Shown piece by piece: positions 32,344 through 41,472 of a stretch of 52,556 nt of DNA; within the stretch, counting starts at the first letter, position 1, and every line of letters starts with the position of its first letter. The stretch spans positions 133,673 to 186,228 of the forward strand of contig JAEEQW010000004.1 in NCBI GenBank assembly GCA_016285515.1. Direction: 5' to 3'. Under the pieces are notes generated by a model, which was not told the origin of the DNA, searched no databases, and was given only the letters and a program-made list of their open reading frames with translations. The position numbers were made by a program, and so were the translations under genes. Source of the DNA: Bacteroidales bacterium. GTDB lineage: Bacteria; Bacteroidota; Bacteroidia; Bacteroidales; BM520.

Positions 32344-33594
32344 CTAATATCTCTCCACAAAATCTCTAATCATCTTAAAAACAGGCTCGTAGCTCTCGAA
32401 ACGTACGGTCTTGTAAGTATCATAAATGGTGTGATAATATTTGAACGCATCGCCCTCCTGGTTCTCCAAAAAAATGCACGGCACATGACGCTCAGCAAAC
32501 GGATAATGGTCGCTGTTGGCAGCCAACTCACCTCGGTTCAAAGCCTCGAAATAGCCCTTCTCGCCGTTGATTTTCTCAAACAAAGCAAAGCCTCTCATCC
32601 CCTCGTCGCTCGCCTCACAGTACTGCACCGGATTGTTGTCGCCAATCATATCGATGTTGAACAGATATTTAATCTGCGAAAGTGGCGCCAATGGGTTTTT
32701 AGCATAAAACTCTGAGCCTCTCAAATTGGCGTCTTCACCCGAAAATGCTATGAAATACATATCGTATTCAGGCTTGTTCTGAGCGTAATATTCCGCCAAA
32801 GTGACAATCGTCGCAATGCCAGAAGCATTGTCATTCGCCCCAGCGTAATACACCTTCTTACCCAAATTTCCGAGATGATCATAATGTGCCGTAAACACAT
32901 AGCAGCTGTCGTGCTTCTCGCCTGCCACCTTCGCAATCACGTTGAAAAGCTCGTAGTCTTTCAAAAACTCATTTTCAATATTCGTGCGCACCGACTTCAC
33001 GCCTTCAATAGCCTCGGGCGTCACCCAAATGATAGGCTTGCTCACCACGCGATGTCCGTATGCCTTGAAAAACTTGATTGGCGCAGGCCAAGTGTAGATG
33101 AATCCCGCATTCGGAAAATCATCCTTCTGAAGCGGTCCGAACGCATCGTGATGCCTGTAGGTGAACCAAAACTCGCAAGCCACCAGGCAGTTGGCATATT
33201 CGGGCTTCGCCAAGTCGGCATACATCTTTTCCGCGTCGAAGTTCAGCGTATCGACATGATAAACCGGAAACTCGCCCTTCACACCCGGAGAATATTCCCT
33301 CATCGAGTAATCGACGCCCGGAACGAGTTTCTTGCCGTCAGCCCACATCTCCATCTTTCCGCAAAAAGTGTTGATGTCGATGGTGAACGGCTGGCACACA
33401 ACCTCATCGGCGCCTGCCTTCTCAAATTCCTTGACGAGATATTTCCCCGCCTTGTTCGCGCCACCCTTGGCATATCCCCTGCCCTGGTACTTCGCCGAAC
33501 TTAATTCTTTGACAATCTTTTTGTAATGCGCCAAATCCTGCGCGTTCATCTGAATGGCAACAAATGCCAACAATAAAACCAGAAATTTTTTCAT
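32344..33594 (-). CDS. Secreted M28-family zinc peptidase
   Basis: 416 aa. The signal peptide ends near MNAQ (residue 19). The M28 zinc-binding and catalytic set is visible: FTAHYDHLG (His, Asp), AGANDNASGIA (Asp), FIAFSGEDANLRGSEFY (Glu-Asp pair), FNIDMIGDN (Asp) and SDHYPFAE (His). The domain starts after about 200 residues with a PA-like insert before it, which is common in Bacteroidota aminopeptidases. It should trim peptides in the periplasm. TATCTTTG at 33618-33611 (minus strand) is a likely -7 box. Confidence 0.93.
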   Translation of the reverse strand: MKKFLVLLLAFVAIQMNAQDLAHYKKIVKELSSAKYQGRGYAKGGANKAGKYLVKEFEKAGADEVVCQPFTIDINTFCGKMEMWADGKKLVPGVDYSMREYSPGVKGEFPVYHVDTLNFDAEKMYADLAKPEYANCLVACEFWFTYRHHDAFGPLQKDDFPNAGFIYTWPAPIKFFKAYGHRVVSKPIIWVTPEAIEGVKSVRTNIENEFLKDYELFNVIAKVAGEKHDSCYVFTAHYDHLGNLGKKVYYAGANDNASGIATIVTLAEYYAQNKPEYDMYFIAFSGEDANLRGSEFYAKNPLAPLSQIKYLFNIDMIGDNNPVQYCEASDEGMRGFALFEKINGEKGYFEALNRGELAANSDHYPFAERHVPCIFLENQEGDAFKYYHTIYDTYKTVRFESYEPVFKMIRDFVERY

Positions 33595-33610
33595 AGCACG
33601 GAATTTTCGG

Positions 33611-33618
33611 CAAAGATA
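33611..33618 (-). promoter_or_regulatory. -7 box of the M28 peptidase gene
   Basis: TATCTTTG on the minus strand, 16 nt before the ATG at 33594. No strong -33 element. Confidence 0.5.
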
Positions 33619-33722
33619 GTGAATTTACCATTATCAGAACAACCCGAGCAAAGACTGTTAAATCCTACACCAATCTTTTTTCTTCATGGCTAATCAGTTT
33701 TATTTCTCTAAAACGCGTTTTT

Positions 33723-35384
33723 TTATTTTAAATAAGTCACCTTATCACCATTGAACTTCATCTTTCCCTTTACGTATTGCCAGCTCTTCTTGTCATAAAC
33801 CTCATACGGCAATTCCCCTTTCGAATTGAACTCGCCGATATACGCAAAGCGTTTGTCTGTCAATATTTTACCATTGGTATTTGCCACTTCCCAATCCTCT
33901 GTTTGTCCGCCGCCCATGGAAATGCCTAGTGGACTGGTTGAATTGCCCATAACTGCGCTTTTTCTTCTAAAGCAAACAGCCAAATACTTACTGTTCAATG
34001 TGCGCACTTCAACGGCACCCTCCAATTCAGTCAAGTCTTTCCCTTCCTTGGAAATGTAATGAGGCTCATTCCCGTTGGTCACATAACGGCCTACAGTACC
34101 ATCGAAGGTGAAATCCTTCGCATCTTCGGGCAACCAATTCACATCTTTCCCGAAAGCCATTCCATATCTATCGTTTTCATAATCGTAAACCAATTTACCC
34201 TTCCCATAATCAGCATAATACAGGAATTCTTCCTCATCATAGTTTCCCACACCATCCATGTTTTCAAAGATGAAGGTTCCGTCATACCTTACGAGATTAA
34301 ACTTTCCATTATCATTCTGATAGGCAGCAGATTCTTGGAAAGGCACGAGAACTGTCTTTTTGCTATCGGCAGGAACAACGACCTTGCCTTGGCTGACAAT
34401 GCCAAAGCCATCCCAATTGTTTCCTATCTGATAACAGCCCTTGTCAAAACCGGCATTGGTATAATTGCATGGCACAATCATATTCAAATATTTGTCAAGT
34501 ACGCCGTATTTTCCGTTTTTGCTGACTAAAACAACCCCTTCTTCCATGTCTTCAGCCTCATCAAAACAAAGGTCTTTCACTTCCTTTCCCTTTCTGTCGA
34601 TAAAATAGCTATTGCCTCCTCTTTTCGCTATGGCAAAATCTGTTCCTTCCACAATGGAAACCTCGTCATACGCTGTCGACAACGGTCTGGCTTCAAGAGT
34701 AACCACATTGACTTTTCCAGCCCCGTCAGTTGCCAAGGCGTATGCATAATTCACAATTTGCAAGTCGGTATTTTGGAAATCCAAATAGACAGAGCCGTCG
34801 TTGCTTAGAAGTCCATACTTGCCGTCTTTCCGGCAACACGCAAGAACCTGATCTGTCGCGGTCCGGAAACAGGATGACGCAGCTTCATACATGATGCCAG
34901 TTACCAAATCACCTTCTTCGTTGATGTATCCGTAAAAGCCATCATTCATTACGCATGAGAGTCCTTGGGAAAACGGTTCCACCTTGTCATACTTCATCTT
35001 GATTTTGGTCTTGCCCTTTTCGTTCACAAACCCCCATTTTCCTCTGTTTTGCTGAGGCAACAAGACCGATCTGGGAGACTTTTTCTCCATGTTCAGCAAC
35101 TCTTTTGCCACTTCAAGTGAAACCGGCTTGGCAACAGGTTGAGCTTTTTTCCTATCCCCATACATCGGTGTTCCATCTGCAGACAACGAAGATTGTTTAT
35201 CCCTCAACTCTTTTTCTAACAAAGGCCTGACCGCATTCAGCGAATCCTCGGAATAGGAGGCTGTAAACACATGCAAAGGTCGTCCGTCCATTGTCTCTCG
35301 CGACAGATTCCAACCGCCAGAAACTTGAGTCTTAGCGCTGATGGTCATAATGCTCAAAACCAATAAAAGCAATGTCTTTTTCAT
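33723..35384 (-). CDS. WG-repeat secreted protein
   Basis: 553 aa. The signal peptide (residues 1-19) is followed by several KWG/G-Y/F-I/V-x-E/D-G units, such as RGKWGFVNEKGKTKIKMKYD, GFYGYINEEGDLVTGIMYE, GKYGLLSNDGSVYLDF and GKYGVLDKYLNMIVPCNY. These are WG beta-repeats that likely form a beta-propeller or solenoid. No enzyme motif is seen. Such proteins often sit near envelope-stress or signalling genes. It lies after the seven-gene run at 35817-41380, across a gap with two gene remnants, so co-transcription is uncertain. Confidence 0.8.
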   Translation of the reverse strand: MKKTLLLLVLSIMTISAKTQVSGGWNLSRETMDGRPLHVFTASYSEDSLNAVRPLLEKELRDKQSSLSADGTPMYGDRKKAQPVAKPVSLEVAKELLNMEKKSPRSVLLPQQNRGKWGFVNEKGKTKIKMKYDKVEPFSQGLSCVMNDGFYGYINEEGDLVTGIMYEAASSCFRTATDQVLACCRKDGKYGLLSNDGSVYLDFQNTDLQIVNYAYALATDGAGKVNVVTLEARPLSTAYDEVSIVEGTDFAIAKRGGNSYFIDRKGKEVKDLCFDEAEDMEEGVVLVSKNGKYGVLDKYLNMIVPCNYTNAGFDKGCYQIGNNWDGFGIVSQGKVVVPADSKKTVLVPFQESAAYQNDNGKFNLVRYDGTFIFENMDGVGNYDEEEFLYYADYGKGKLVYDYENDRYGMAFGKDVNWLPEDAKDFTFDGTVGRYVTNGNEPHYISKEGKDLTELEGAVEVRTLNSKYLAVCFRRKSAVMGNSTSPLGISMGGGQTEDWEVANTNGKILTDKRFAYIGEFNSKGELPYEVYDKKSWQYVKGKMKFNGDKVTYLK

Positions 35385-35408
35385 TTTGTTATAGTTTTAG
35401 ATTTATTA

Positions 35409-35456
35409 TCATGTCCATGAATGCCCGCAATGCAGGCAGGTGATTTTTACTAGCAT
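35409..35456 (-). pseudogene. Tail remnant of the zinc-ribbon gene
   Basis: Fifteen codons, MLVKITCLHCGHSWT then TGA, repeat the C-terminal zinc knuckle of the gene at 37909-38112 at the DNA level (about 35 bp nearly identical). Only the second CxxC half is present. A functional 15-residue peptide cannot be excluded but is unlikely. Confidence 0.6.
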
Positions 35457-35733
35457 ATTACACCCAACCCCTTGTCGTAGGCAACAAAAATCCAATAGAT
35501 GGAATCTTGGTTGTCTTCCTCGCAAACAGGAAACAGAAGTTTGCTGCTACTATACGTCAACTGCACTTTCACCGCAGGAGACTGCAGAGAGCAATCTTCT
35601 TCATAGTTATAACTGTCATACAAGAATTGGATTGCTCTTCCAATGGTGTATGCGGATTCGCATCTGTAGCATACGGGAAATAGGTGAGCGTGAAATTGCT
35701 TTCGGGTGTGATGTTCGATTTGGGCATTTTCAT
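35450..35733 (-). pseudogene. Possible frameshifted small gene
   Basis: From the ATG at 35733 one frame gives MKMPKSNITPESNFTLTYFP. Near 35650 the protein-like sequence continues in another frame (IGRAIQFLYDSYNYEEDC, later SIYWIFVAYDKG) to a stop at 35450. The composition of both parts is protein-like, and joining them would need a one-base shift. The family is not recognised and the call is tentative. Confidence 0.3.
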
Positions 35734-35816
35734 GGTTTCCGATGTTTTTCGGTCGCAAAATAACAGAAAACATCGGTTCCATGGATTTAAAGTGTCTTAG
35801 GAATGGGGACCTTTTC

Positions 35817-37313
35817 TTATTTTCCCATGTACTCGTTCACCAAATGCTCGTCTTTTAATAGGGAGTATTTGGTTGCGAATTTTTTCATCAAATCCACTTC
35901 AGCAGGGTCTAGCTTGTATTCAGCTGCCAATTTGCCAAATAGTTCTTGCTCTTGTGGCGACACTTGCTTATCAACCGCCATGCATTGCCACGCGAAGGAT
36001 AAAGTCTTCTTGGAAGAAAACAGCGAAGAAATATTCTTTCTAAAAACCTCGTAAGGCATCTGCGAGTTATATGCCTTCAATTGTTCCTTCAAAGCTTCCT
36101 GTTTAGCGGGTTTCAGCTGTAATGCTGCAACAAACACATCTAATACATGAGATTCGTCTATGCTCTTTCCGTCACATTGGAAGATATAGGCAGCCAACTT
36201 GATAAACGCCAAATGCCTTTTCTTTTTTGTGAAGGTCAGTTTCAACTTCTGGAAGAACGTTGGCTTAAACACCTCCACCTTGACTGGCAACTCTTCGCAC
36301 ATAACAACGCCATTGTCACCCATGACATAAGCGGTATATTCCTTCTCGTTTAACGAAAAATCGATTTTCGTGACAGGTACACGCTCCATCTCAAGCGCCT
36401 TTTCGTATGGGGTATCCTTTACGCCTGAAACACTAACGGCTTGATTATATGCTTTTTCGAAAGACTGGTACGATTCAGCATTGCCAAAATCTTGATCGGT
36501 CTTTTTTATGACATCATCAATCTTGTCAAATTCAATAGTACCCTTACTTCTCCACTTACGATAGACGTCTTTGTATACGGGGCGAGGTTTTGCCAACTTG
36601 AGACCTTCAGCAAGTTCTTCCAGACTGATATAATCCCATTTTTTGACATAACATCTCGCATCATACATACTGAAAGTCTGATACCAACCGCTTCCTTCGC
36701 ATCTTCTGCACGTAACTTTGCCGGTGCCATCGCAGTTGGGACAGTCGCCGTTTCCGTTGCAATGCGAACAAGTCTCTCTGCCGCTTCCGTTACAAGCGGT
36801 GCAATTGCCAGAACCTTCGCAAGTTTTGCACACCAATTCGCCAGTTCCGTCGCATTTGGTGCATCTTCCAGAGCCAGCGGCATTTTTGGAAGCTCCAAAC
36901 ACATAGCGGGTAACGTTCATGCCGGTTGAGGAGCATTTGGGGCAAGGCGCATAACCCGCTCCACCACACTTTTTACATTTTTCCCAATGAGAGCTCCCGC
37001 TGCTAATCCATATTTTTCCATTACCATGGCACTCGCGACATAGAATTTTTCCAGATCCGCCACAATGCCGGCATCGTCCGTCGCCGCCACATTCCGTGCA
37101 TCGTGTACGGCCTTGGCCTCTACAATCCCTGCATTGTCCACTGCCATGACACACATGACAATCTACATCGCCGCTGCCATGACATTTCGTGCATCTACGG
37201 TCGCCTCTACATTCTGGGCAATCCTCCTGGGGATCACATTCATGATTTTCAATTGTACCATCCAGTAATCCGCGATGAGTACCTTCTTCTAATGTGTTCC
37301 AATTGTTTTCCAT
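35817..37313 (-). CDS. Protein with fifteen CxxC motifs plus TerB-like domain
   Basis: 498 aa with no signal peptide. Residues 26-206 hold fifteen CxxC motifs, most of the DnaJ type CxxCxGxG (for example CTKCHGSG, CRHCGGSG, CPNCDGTG), against four in DnaJ. They should bind about seven zinc ions in a long hairpin. No J domain is present. The middle part is not recognised. The C-terminal 130 residues (FQCDGKSIDESHVLDVFVAA and AVDKQVSPQEQELFGKLAAE) resemble a TerB-type helical domain with paired acidic motifs. It is the last gene of a packed run. A chaperone-like or stress-sensing scaffold is plausible but unproven. Confidence 0.75.
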   Translation of the reverse strand: MENNWNTLEEGTHRGLLDGTIENHECDPQEDCPECRGDRRCTKCHGSGDVDCHVCHGSGQCRDCRGQGRTRCTECGGDGRCRHCGGSGKILCRECHGNGKIWISSGSSHWEKCKKCGGAGYAPCPKCSSTGMNVTRYVFGASKNAAGSGRCTKCDGTGELVCKTCEGSGNCTACNGSGRETCSHCNGNGDCPNCDGTGKVTCRRCEGSGWYQTFSMYDARCYVKKWDYISLEELAEGLKLAKPRPVYKDVYRKWRSKGTIEFDKIDDVIKKTDQDFGNAESYQSFEKAYNQAVSVSGVKDTPYEKALEMERVPVTKIDFSLNEKEYTAYVMGDNGVVMCEELPVKVEVFKPTFFQKLKLTFTKKKRHLAFIKLAAYIFQCDGKSIDESHVLDVFVAALQLKPAKQEALKEQLKAYNSQMPYEVFRKNISSLFSSKKTLSFAWQCMAVDKQVSPQEQELFGKLAAEYKLDPAEVDLMKKFATKYSLLKDEHLVNEYMGK

Positions 37314-37322
37314 ATAACTTGA

Positions 37323-37883
37323 TTATTTGAATTTAAAAGCATCTTTAAAGGCATCGGCCGTTTCCTTAAAAGCCGAAGAGAAATCCTTTCCAACCTCGCG
37401 GAAAGCATCAGAAACACTTAAGTTCTCATCTTGCTTTTCTTCATCCTCTTCATTACCCCAAAAACTTTCATGAGACTTTTCGTTTTCGAGTAATACCGAT
37501 GCACTAGTGGCTTTCTTTTCAACCGCTACCGGCTTTTCAACTTTTGAAAGAAACTGATCTAAATTTGATGAAATATTAGAACCATTCTTGCCAACCAAAG
37601 TATCCAAATCAAATTGATAGGGATTGGCCACATTGGTTGTGACTACCAAGTCACGATGCGGTTTCTCGTAGCGTTTTACGCTCACTGCAACATACTTATC
37701 TGCAACATGAGCTATCATTTCATTCGACTGTGTTACCGAAGTAATGTCAGCGAAAACGCCCATGTTCGACACCCCTCCCATGGCATCGGCAATCTTGTTT
37801 AGGACTTCAACAAAGTCCTTCGGGTCGGTTGAGTTATAATTCAAAGGGAGTCCCTCAACCACTTTTGTTTTTAAGTTACTCAT
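37323..37883 (-). CDS. Hypothetical protein
   Basis: 186 aa, without a signal peptide or membrane helix. The N-terminal 110 residues look globular (GLPLNYNSTDPKDFVEVLNK, then ITSVTQSNEMIAHVADKYVA). A Lys/Glu-rich linker follows, and a C-terminal amphipathic helix ends DAFREVGKDFSSAFKETADA. It lies 9 bp upstream of the CxxC/TerB gene and 25 bp downstream of the zinc-ribbon gene, so it is co-transcribed. The family is not recognised. The phenylalanine-rich tail could bind a membrane or a partner. Confidence 0.6.
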   Translation of the reverse strand: MSNLKTKVVEGLPLNYNSTDPKDFVEVLNKIADAMGGVSNMGVFADITSVTQSNEMIAHVADKYVAVSVKRYEKPHRDLVVTTNVANPYQFDLDTLVGKNGSNISSNLDQFLSKVEKPVAVEKKATSASVLLENEKSHESFWGNEEDEEKQDENLSVSDAFREVGKDFSSAFKETADAFKDAFKFK

Positions 37884-37908
37884 ATTAATCTATTTTTTCT
37901 TTTTTGAA

Positions 37909-38112
37909 TTACTTTTTTCTCGTCCATGAATGCCCGCAATGCAGGCAGGTGATTTTAATCTTATTGCTACCGAGGAAACCTCCGAGCAGACCGACACTAC
38001 CGAAAATGGCTCCGCCAATAAGGGCTTTAACCAACCCAAAACCTTTCTTGTTGGCCGTGAGTTGGGTAGATCCACATTTCGGGCAGCGGATTGCATCGAA
38101 TTGGTTGGGCAT
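37909..38112 (-). CDS. Zinc-ribbon protein with glycine-rich hydrophobic hairpin
   Basis: 67 aa. C10-PK-C13 at the N-terminus and C56-LH-C59 near the C-terminus should form one zinc ribbon. Between them is a Gly-rich hydrophobic stretch (about 27-49, with ALIGGAIFGSVGLLGGFLG). This split ribbon with a membrane-inserting middle resembles the LITAF-like layout. It starts 3 bp after the previous gene in the operon. Its last 12 codons are duplicated at 35409-35456. Confidence 0.7.
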   Translation of the reverse strand: MPNQFDAIRCPKCGSTQLTANKKGFGLVKALIGGAIFGSVGLLGGFLGSNKIKITCLHCGHSWTRKK

Positions 38113-38115
38113 AAC

Positions 38116-38448
38116 CTAAAATGATTCTTCAACAAAACGAATTCTCTTACTATCAGAATCATATTTAACAATCCATTTTTTCTCTTTGTCTTTTACACAA
38201 AGTGAGTTTATGGTGTTGTCTGCCTTCCCAATATGTTCCGAACCTTCAATCGTATCTCCGTTCAAATCAACGAAATAGCAACAATTTTTCGTGATATTAT
38301 TGATGTAGAACAGCCCTGATTTTTCGTAATAGCCAATTTCTCTGTCATTACCATCATTGGGGCATTGTTCAAAAAACTCCTTGATTTGTTGTCCAAAACT
38401 TTTTTGTGTCACAAGAATAATCTTTTGTTCCATACCCATTACTATCAT
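38116..38448 (-). CDS. Hypothetical small protein
   Basis: 110 aa from the ATG at 38448, which overlaps the preceding stop by 4 bp (ATGA). A longer frame to 38511 is less likely. The sequence looks globular and cytosolic: EQKIILVTQKSFGQQIKEFF, REIGYYEKSGLFYINNITKN, KWIVKYDSDSKRIRFVEESF. No motif is recognised. Translational coupling ties it to the membrane protein upstream and the zinc-ribbon gene downstream. Confidence 0.6.
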   Translation of the reverse strand: MIVMGMEQKIILVTQKSFGQQIKEFFEQCPNDGNDREIGYYEKSGLFYINNITKNCCYFVDLNGDTIEGSEHIGKADNTINSLCVKDKEKKWIVKYDSDSKRIRFVEESF

Positions 38449-39155
38449 TTTATATCTAATTCTTTCTTGATTTGATTGACTTGTCTGTAATCGTTGGGAG
38501 TGTCCTCCCAAACCATACCATCAACTTCAACAATTTCTTGCAATTTAACATTCCATTCTCGGACTTTCCCTTTCACTTGTTTATATTGTGGTTTTAAATA
38601 CACCGCCAACTCTTTTACAGTATTTAAATCACTTTTGCTTTTAGCATACTTCATAAGTTGAGACAAACTGTTATTGAAAGATGAGTACAGAGAATTCAAC
38701 ATGGATTCGTCCATGTTTCTGTCCCAACTGTTAAGAGAACTACCTTTAGAAGGTATATTCAACTGAGCCAATGCAATAAATAGTCCCTGCTTATTTGATT
38801 CATATAGTGGCACCAGTTTTTCTAACAAGGTATTAAAGTAGATACTATATTGGCCTTCTTCTTTGGCCAAATCGGAAGCAAGACTATAATCGCCTCTGTC
38901 CAACAATGTAGACACTTGTGCCTTCACTACTTTGGTCATCATCTCATCTCCACCATATTCGCTGGTTTTTGCAAGTTTTTTGGCTTCGATGAAGTCACCT
39001 TGCTCTATCAGATCCTCAATTCTTACTGAATTGTTTTTCGATTTTTTTGAACTCATTTCATCGCTAATGATTATTATACCCCAAAATAGGACATTTAGGA
39101 CAAAGACTCCTATCGCTGACAAACAACCAATTTTCATTATTTTTGATTTTTCCAT
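38445..39155 (-). CDS. Hypothetical single-span membrane protein
   Basis: 236 aa from the ATG at 39155. One N-terminal membrane helix (about residues 8-30, with GVFVLNVLFWGIIII) is followed by a helical region rich in Lys/Glu with TPR-like helix pairs (RIEDLIEQGDFIEAKKLAKT, LLDRGDYSLASDLAKEEGQY). The likely topology is anchored with the helical part outside. It couples to the next gene by a 4-bp overlap. The family is not recognised. Confidence 0.6.
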   Translation of the reverse strand: MEKSKIMKIGCLSAIGVFVLNVLFWGIIIISDEMSSKKSKNNSVRIEDLIEQGDFIEAKKLAKTSEYGGDEMMTKVVKAQVSTLLDRGDYSLASDLAKEEGQYSIYFNTLLEKLVPLYESNKQGLFIALAQLNIPSKGSSLNSWDRNMDESMLNSLYSSFNNSLSQLMKYAKSKSDLNTVKELAVYLKPQYKQVKGKVREWNVKLQEIVEVDGMVWEDTPNDYRQVNQIKKELDIK

Positions 39156-39181
39156 AATTATTTGATTTAAATTTTTAACCC

Positions 39182-40360
39182 TTATTCTCTCCCGATATAA
39201 AACAGTTTCCAAATCCGCCCCAACTTATTATAGCTGGCGTCTTTCTTATACTTTTCAAGAAGCTGCGTTTGGCCTTTGATGGCCACTTCGGCGGCCATTT
39301 GCTCCTTGTACATGGCCAACTCGTGCGCGTTCTGCTCGGCTTGGATTTGAGCAGCGGATTGGGCTTCAATAAGACGCACTTCGGCTTCGCGGTCGAGGCG
39401 TTTTTGCTCGGCTTCCCACTCGCGTTGTTGCTTTTCCATGTTTTTCCGGGCAATGTCGTCAAGCGATTTCACGTATTCTGCATACAAGGCATCGGCTTCA
39501 GCCTTGGCCTTGCTGTTGGGCGGCACCATGGCATAAACGGCAAGGAAATCGTATGAAAAGCCGTTTTCGTTGTCACGGGGCAGAGCCAGATAAGCCTTCA
39601 TCTTGGAAATCAGATACTCGGCATCGTTCTGGAAATACTGGTCCAAAGCATTGTTCTTCAACTCAAGCGCACGGTCATAGACTTCGCCGCAAGCCATCGG
39701 GATATTGTTCAGAATCAGCATGGCTTGGGAATACTGGTTTGCCGCCAGATAGCCTTGCGCCTCCTTGATGAGACGGTCGCCGTTGGTATTGTAAAACTCG
39801 ATGATACGGTCTTGGGCATTTTTCAACATTTCCTGCCATTTGTTATCGGTGGGTGAGACGGCTGAAATGGCATTACCCAATGCCAACTCCTCGGAATCGC
39901 CGATACCCAACAAATCTTGTTGAGCCGAAGCAAACACTTCGCCAGTTTCCAAATTGGCCACCCAAACATTGAAGTCATACTTGATTTTGTGCTTGGCAGG
40001 AACAGTTGCAGTGATGTCGTGATTTATTTCGGCAAACGTTGGAATGATGCAAAGAATCGGAGAAGCGTCCACAGCCCCAACGCCATTAACTGAGGTCATG
40101 GCAACCATTTTGTTGTGCAGCACGTGTTTGTTGTTATCGGGCAAACATTCTGGAAGCATTATGTTCAGTTTCACTTGGCCGACAAAAGCCAACACACTAT
40201 CCACCTTTCTTGACGCAGGGCGTTTTGTGACAACGGTCTCCTGTTGTTTAGGGGCAAAGGTCGGACTTTGGGCTTCTTGCTCTTTTGGGGCGTTATTGCC
40301 ACCGCACGAGGCAAACATCAGCGCACAAATCGGGATAATAAACAATCTATTCTTTTTCAT
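39182..40360 (-). CDS. Lipoprotein with coiled-coil C-terminus
   Basis: 392 aa from the ATG at 40360. A lipoprotein signal (ALMFASCGG) is followed by a Pro/Gln-rich linker and an LPP20-like beta region (KIKYDFNVWVANLETGEVFA, AQQDLLGIGDSEELALGNAI). TPR-like helices come next (YLAANQYSQAMLILNNIP), and a long charged coiled coil (about 300-375, rich in Glu/Lys/Gln/Ala) precedes the end, KLGRIWKLFYIGRE. It lies 9 bp after the DUF6175-like gene and resembles that gene in having a CGGG-type lipobox. The role is unknown, perhaps an envelope assembly or stress lipoprotein. Confidence 0.65.
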   Translation of the reverse strand: MKKNRLFIIPICALMFASCGGNNAPKEQEAQSPTFAPKQQETVVTKRPASRKVDSVLAFVGQVKLNIMLPECLPDNNKHVLHNKMVAMTSVNGVGAVDASPILCIIPTFAEINHDITATVPAKHKIKYDFNVWVANLETGEVFASAQQDLLGIGDSEELALGNAISAVSPTDNKWQEMLKNAQDRIIEFYNTNGDRLIKEAQGYLAANQYSQAMLILNNIPMACGEVYDRALELKNNALDQYFQNDAEYLISKMKAYLALPRDNENGFSYDFLAVYAMVPPNSKAKAEADALYAEYVKSLDDIARKNMEKQQREWEAEQKRLDREAEVRLIEAQSAAQIQAEQNAHELAMYKEQMAAEVAIKGQTQLLEKYKKDASYNKLGRIWKLFYIGRE

Positions 40361-40369
40361 GGCACACAT

Positions 40370-41380
40370 TTATTTAATCATTACTGAAGCATCGCCCAAG
40401 CCTTGTGTGGTGTTCACACTCTTAATTTGGAACGTCTTGGTGAATTCCTTGCGGAATGCGTTGGCGAAGTCGTAAGCGTTGAACTGGGTGCCGTCGTCGC
40501 CGTTATTGGTCACACGGACGGAGGTGTAATACATCTCCTTGTTAGTGTTGCGGTTTAGATTTGCAGTGCCATTCTTGGCGTTGGTCTTCACCCATTCGCG
40601 AATCCAATCGGCATAGGTGTCACCCATGTCGTTGTAGTCATCGCTAAGGTTGATGGCCGAATTACCGTCAACGACCACGCGAAAAGTGATGTCGCGCCCA
40701 TTGACGACAATATCCTTGAAGTAATCCTTGATTTGTCCCACAAACTTGGGCATGTCTGACGGAAGTTGCTTTTCAAGGTAGGCAGTGAAATTGCCGTCAA
40801 TGTCAGTCTTCACAAAAGAGGCCACGCTCTTGTTGGAGAAAGCGTCCAAGGCAGCAATGGAATAGTCTATCTTTTTCTCAGTCACCGTGCGCGAGACTTT
40901 CGCGTTCTTCAGCTCATAGTCGAACTCAAGGATGATGTCGGGGCGAACCGTTTCCACCAATAAGGTCTTGGCGTCCTTGACAATACCGTCGGCATCGTCC
41001 ATGTTTTCCTGGACATTTAGCGACTTGATGGACTGTTCAAGGTCATTCAATGGATAGCCTTGACCTATGAAATAGTTTTGGATAGCGCGAACCACATCCT
41101 TGTTGGTCGTGTTATTGAGCAAGAAGCCCGCATAATCCCTGTCGTAAACGGTTCTGCCGTTATACTGACGGGTTTTGAGATAGCCACTCCGTTGCAAAAA
41201 TTGGTCACTCGGAATAACCATCAAGGCCGGTTTGGCCTGCTCAATGACATTGACTTTGCGGCTTTTGTCTTCAACTACTTTTATGTCGGAGAGTTTATCC
41301 CCTTTCTTGCCACCTCCGCAAGAGGCGAACGATGCCGCTATCAGAAGAATCGCGGCTGCTTTGATAAAGCAATGATGCAT
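40370..41380 (-). CDS. DUF6175-like lipoprotein
   Basis: 336 aa with a lipoprotein signal (AASFASCGGG, Cys 21). The body has RTVYDRDYAGFLLNNTTNKD, VVRAIQNYFIGQGYPLNDLE and the C-terminal FANAFRKEFTKTFQIKSVNT. I recall this pattern as the Bacteroidota DUF6175 family, lipoproteins of unknown function; the label is from memory. It is the first gene of the packed run 41380-35817 and lies about 90 bp downstream of the terminator of a candidate structured RNA. Confidence 0.6.
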   Translation of the reverse strand: MHHCFIKAAAILLIAASFASCGGGKKGDKLSDIKVVEDKSRKVNVIEQAKPALMVIPSDQFLQRSGYLKTRQYNGRTVYDRDYAGFLLNNTTNKDVVRAIQNYFIGQGYPLNDLEQSIKSLNVQENMDDADGIVKDAKTLLVETVRPDIILEFDYELKNAKVSRTVTEKKIDYSIAALDAFSNKSVASFVKTDIDGNFTAYLEKQLPSDMPKFVGQIKDYFKDIVVNGRDITFRVVVDGNSAINLSDDYNDMGDTYADWIREWVKTNAKNGTANLNRNTNKEMYYTSVRVTNNGDDGTQFNAYDFANAFRKEFTKTFQIKSVNTTQGLGDASVMIK

Positions 41381-41472
41381 AATACTTTTCTAATACTTAA
41401 ATATTATTCTTACGCCTACTCTCTCCCAGCTTTTCGGCTTACGCTGTATCGTTCGCACTGGGGAAAGGGCAA

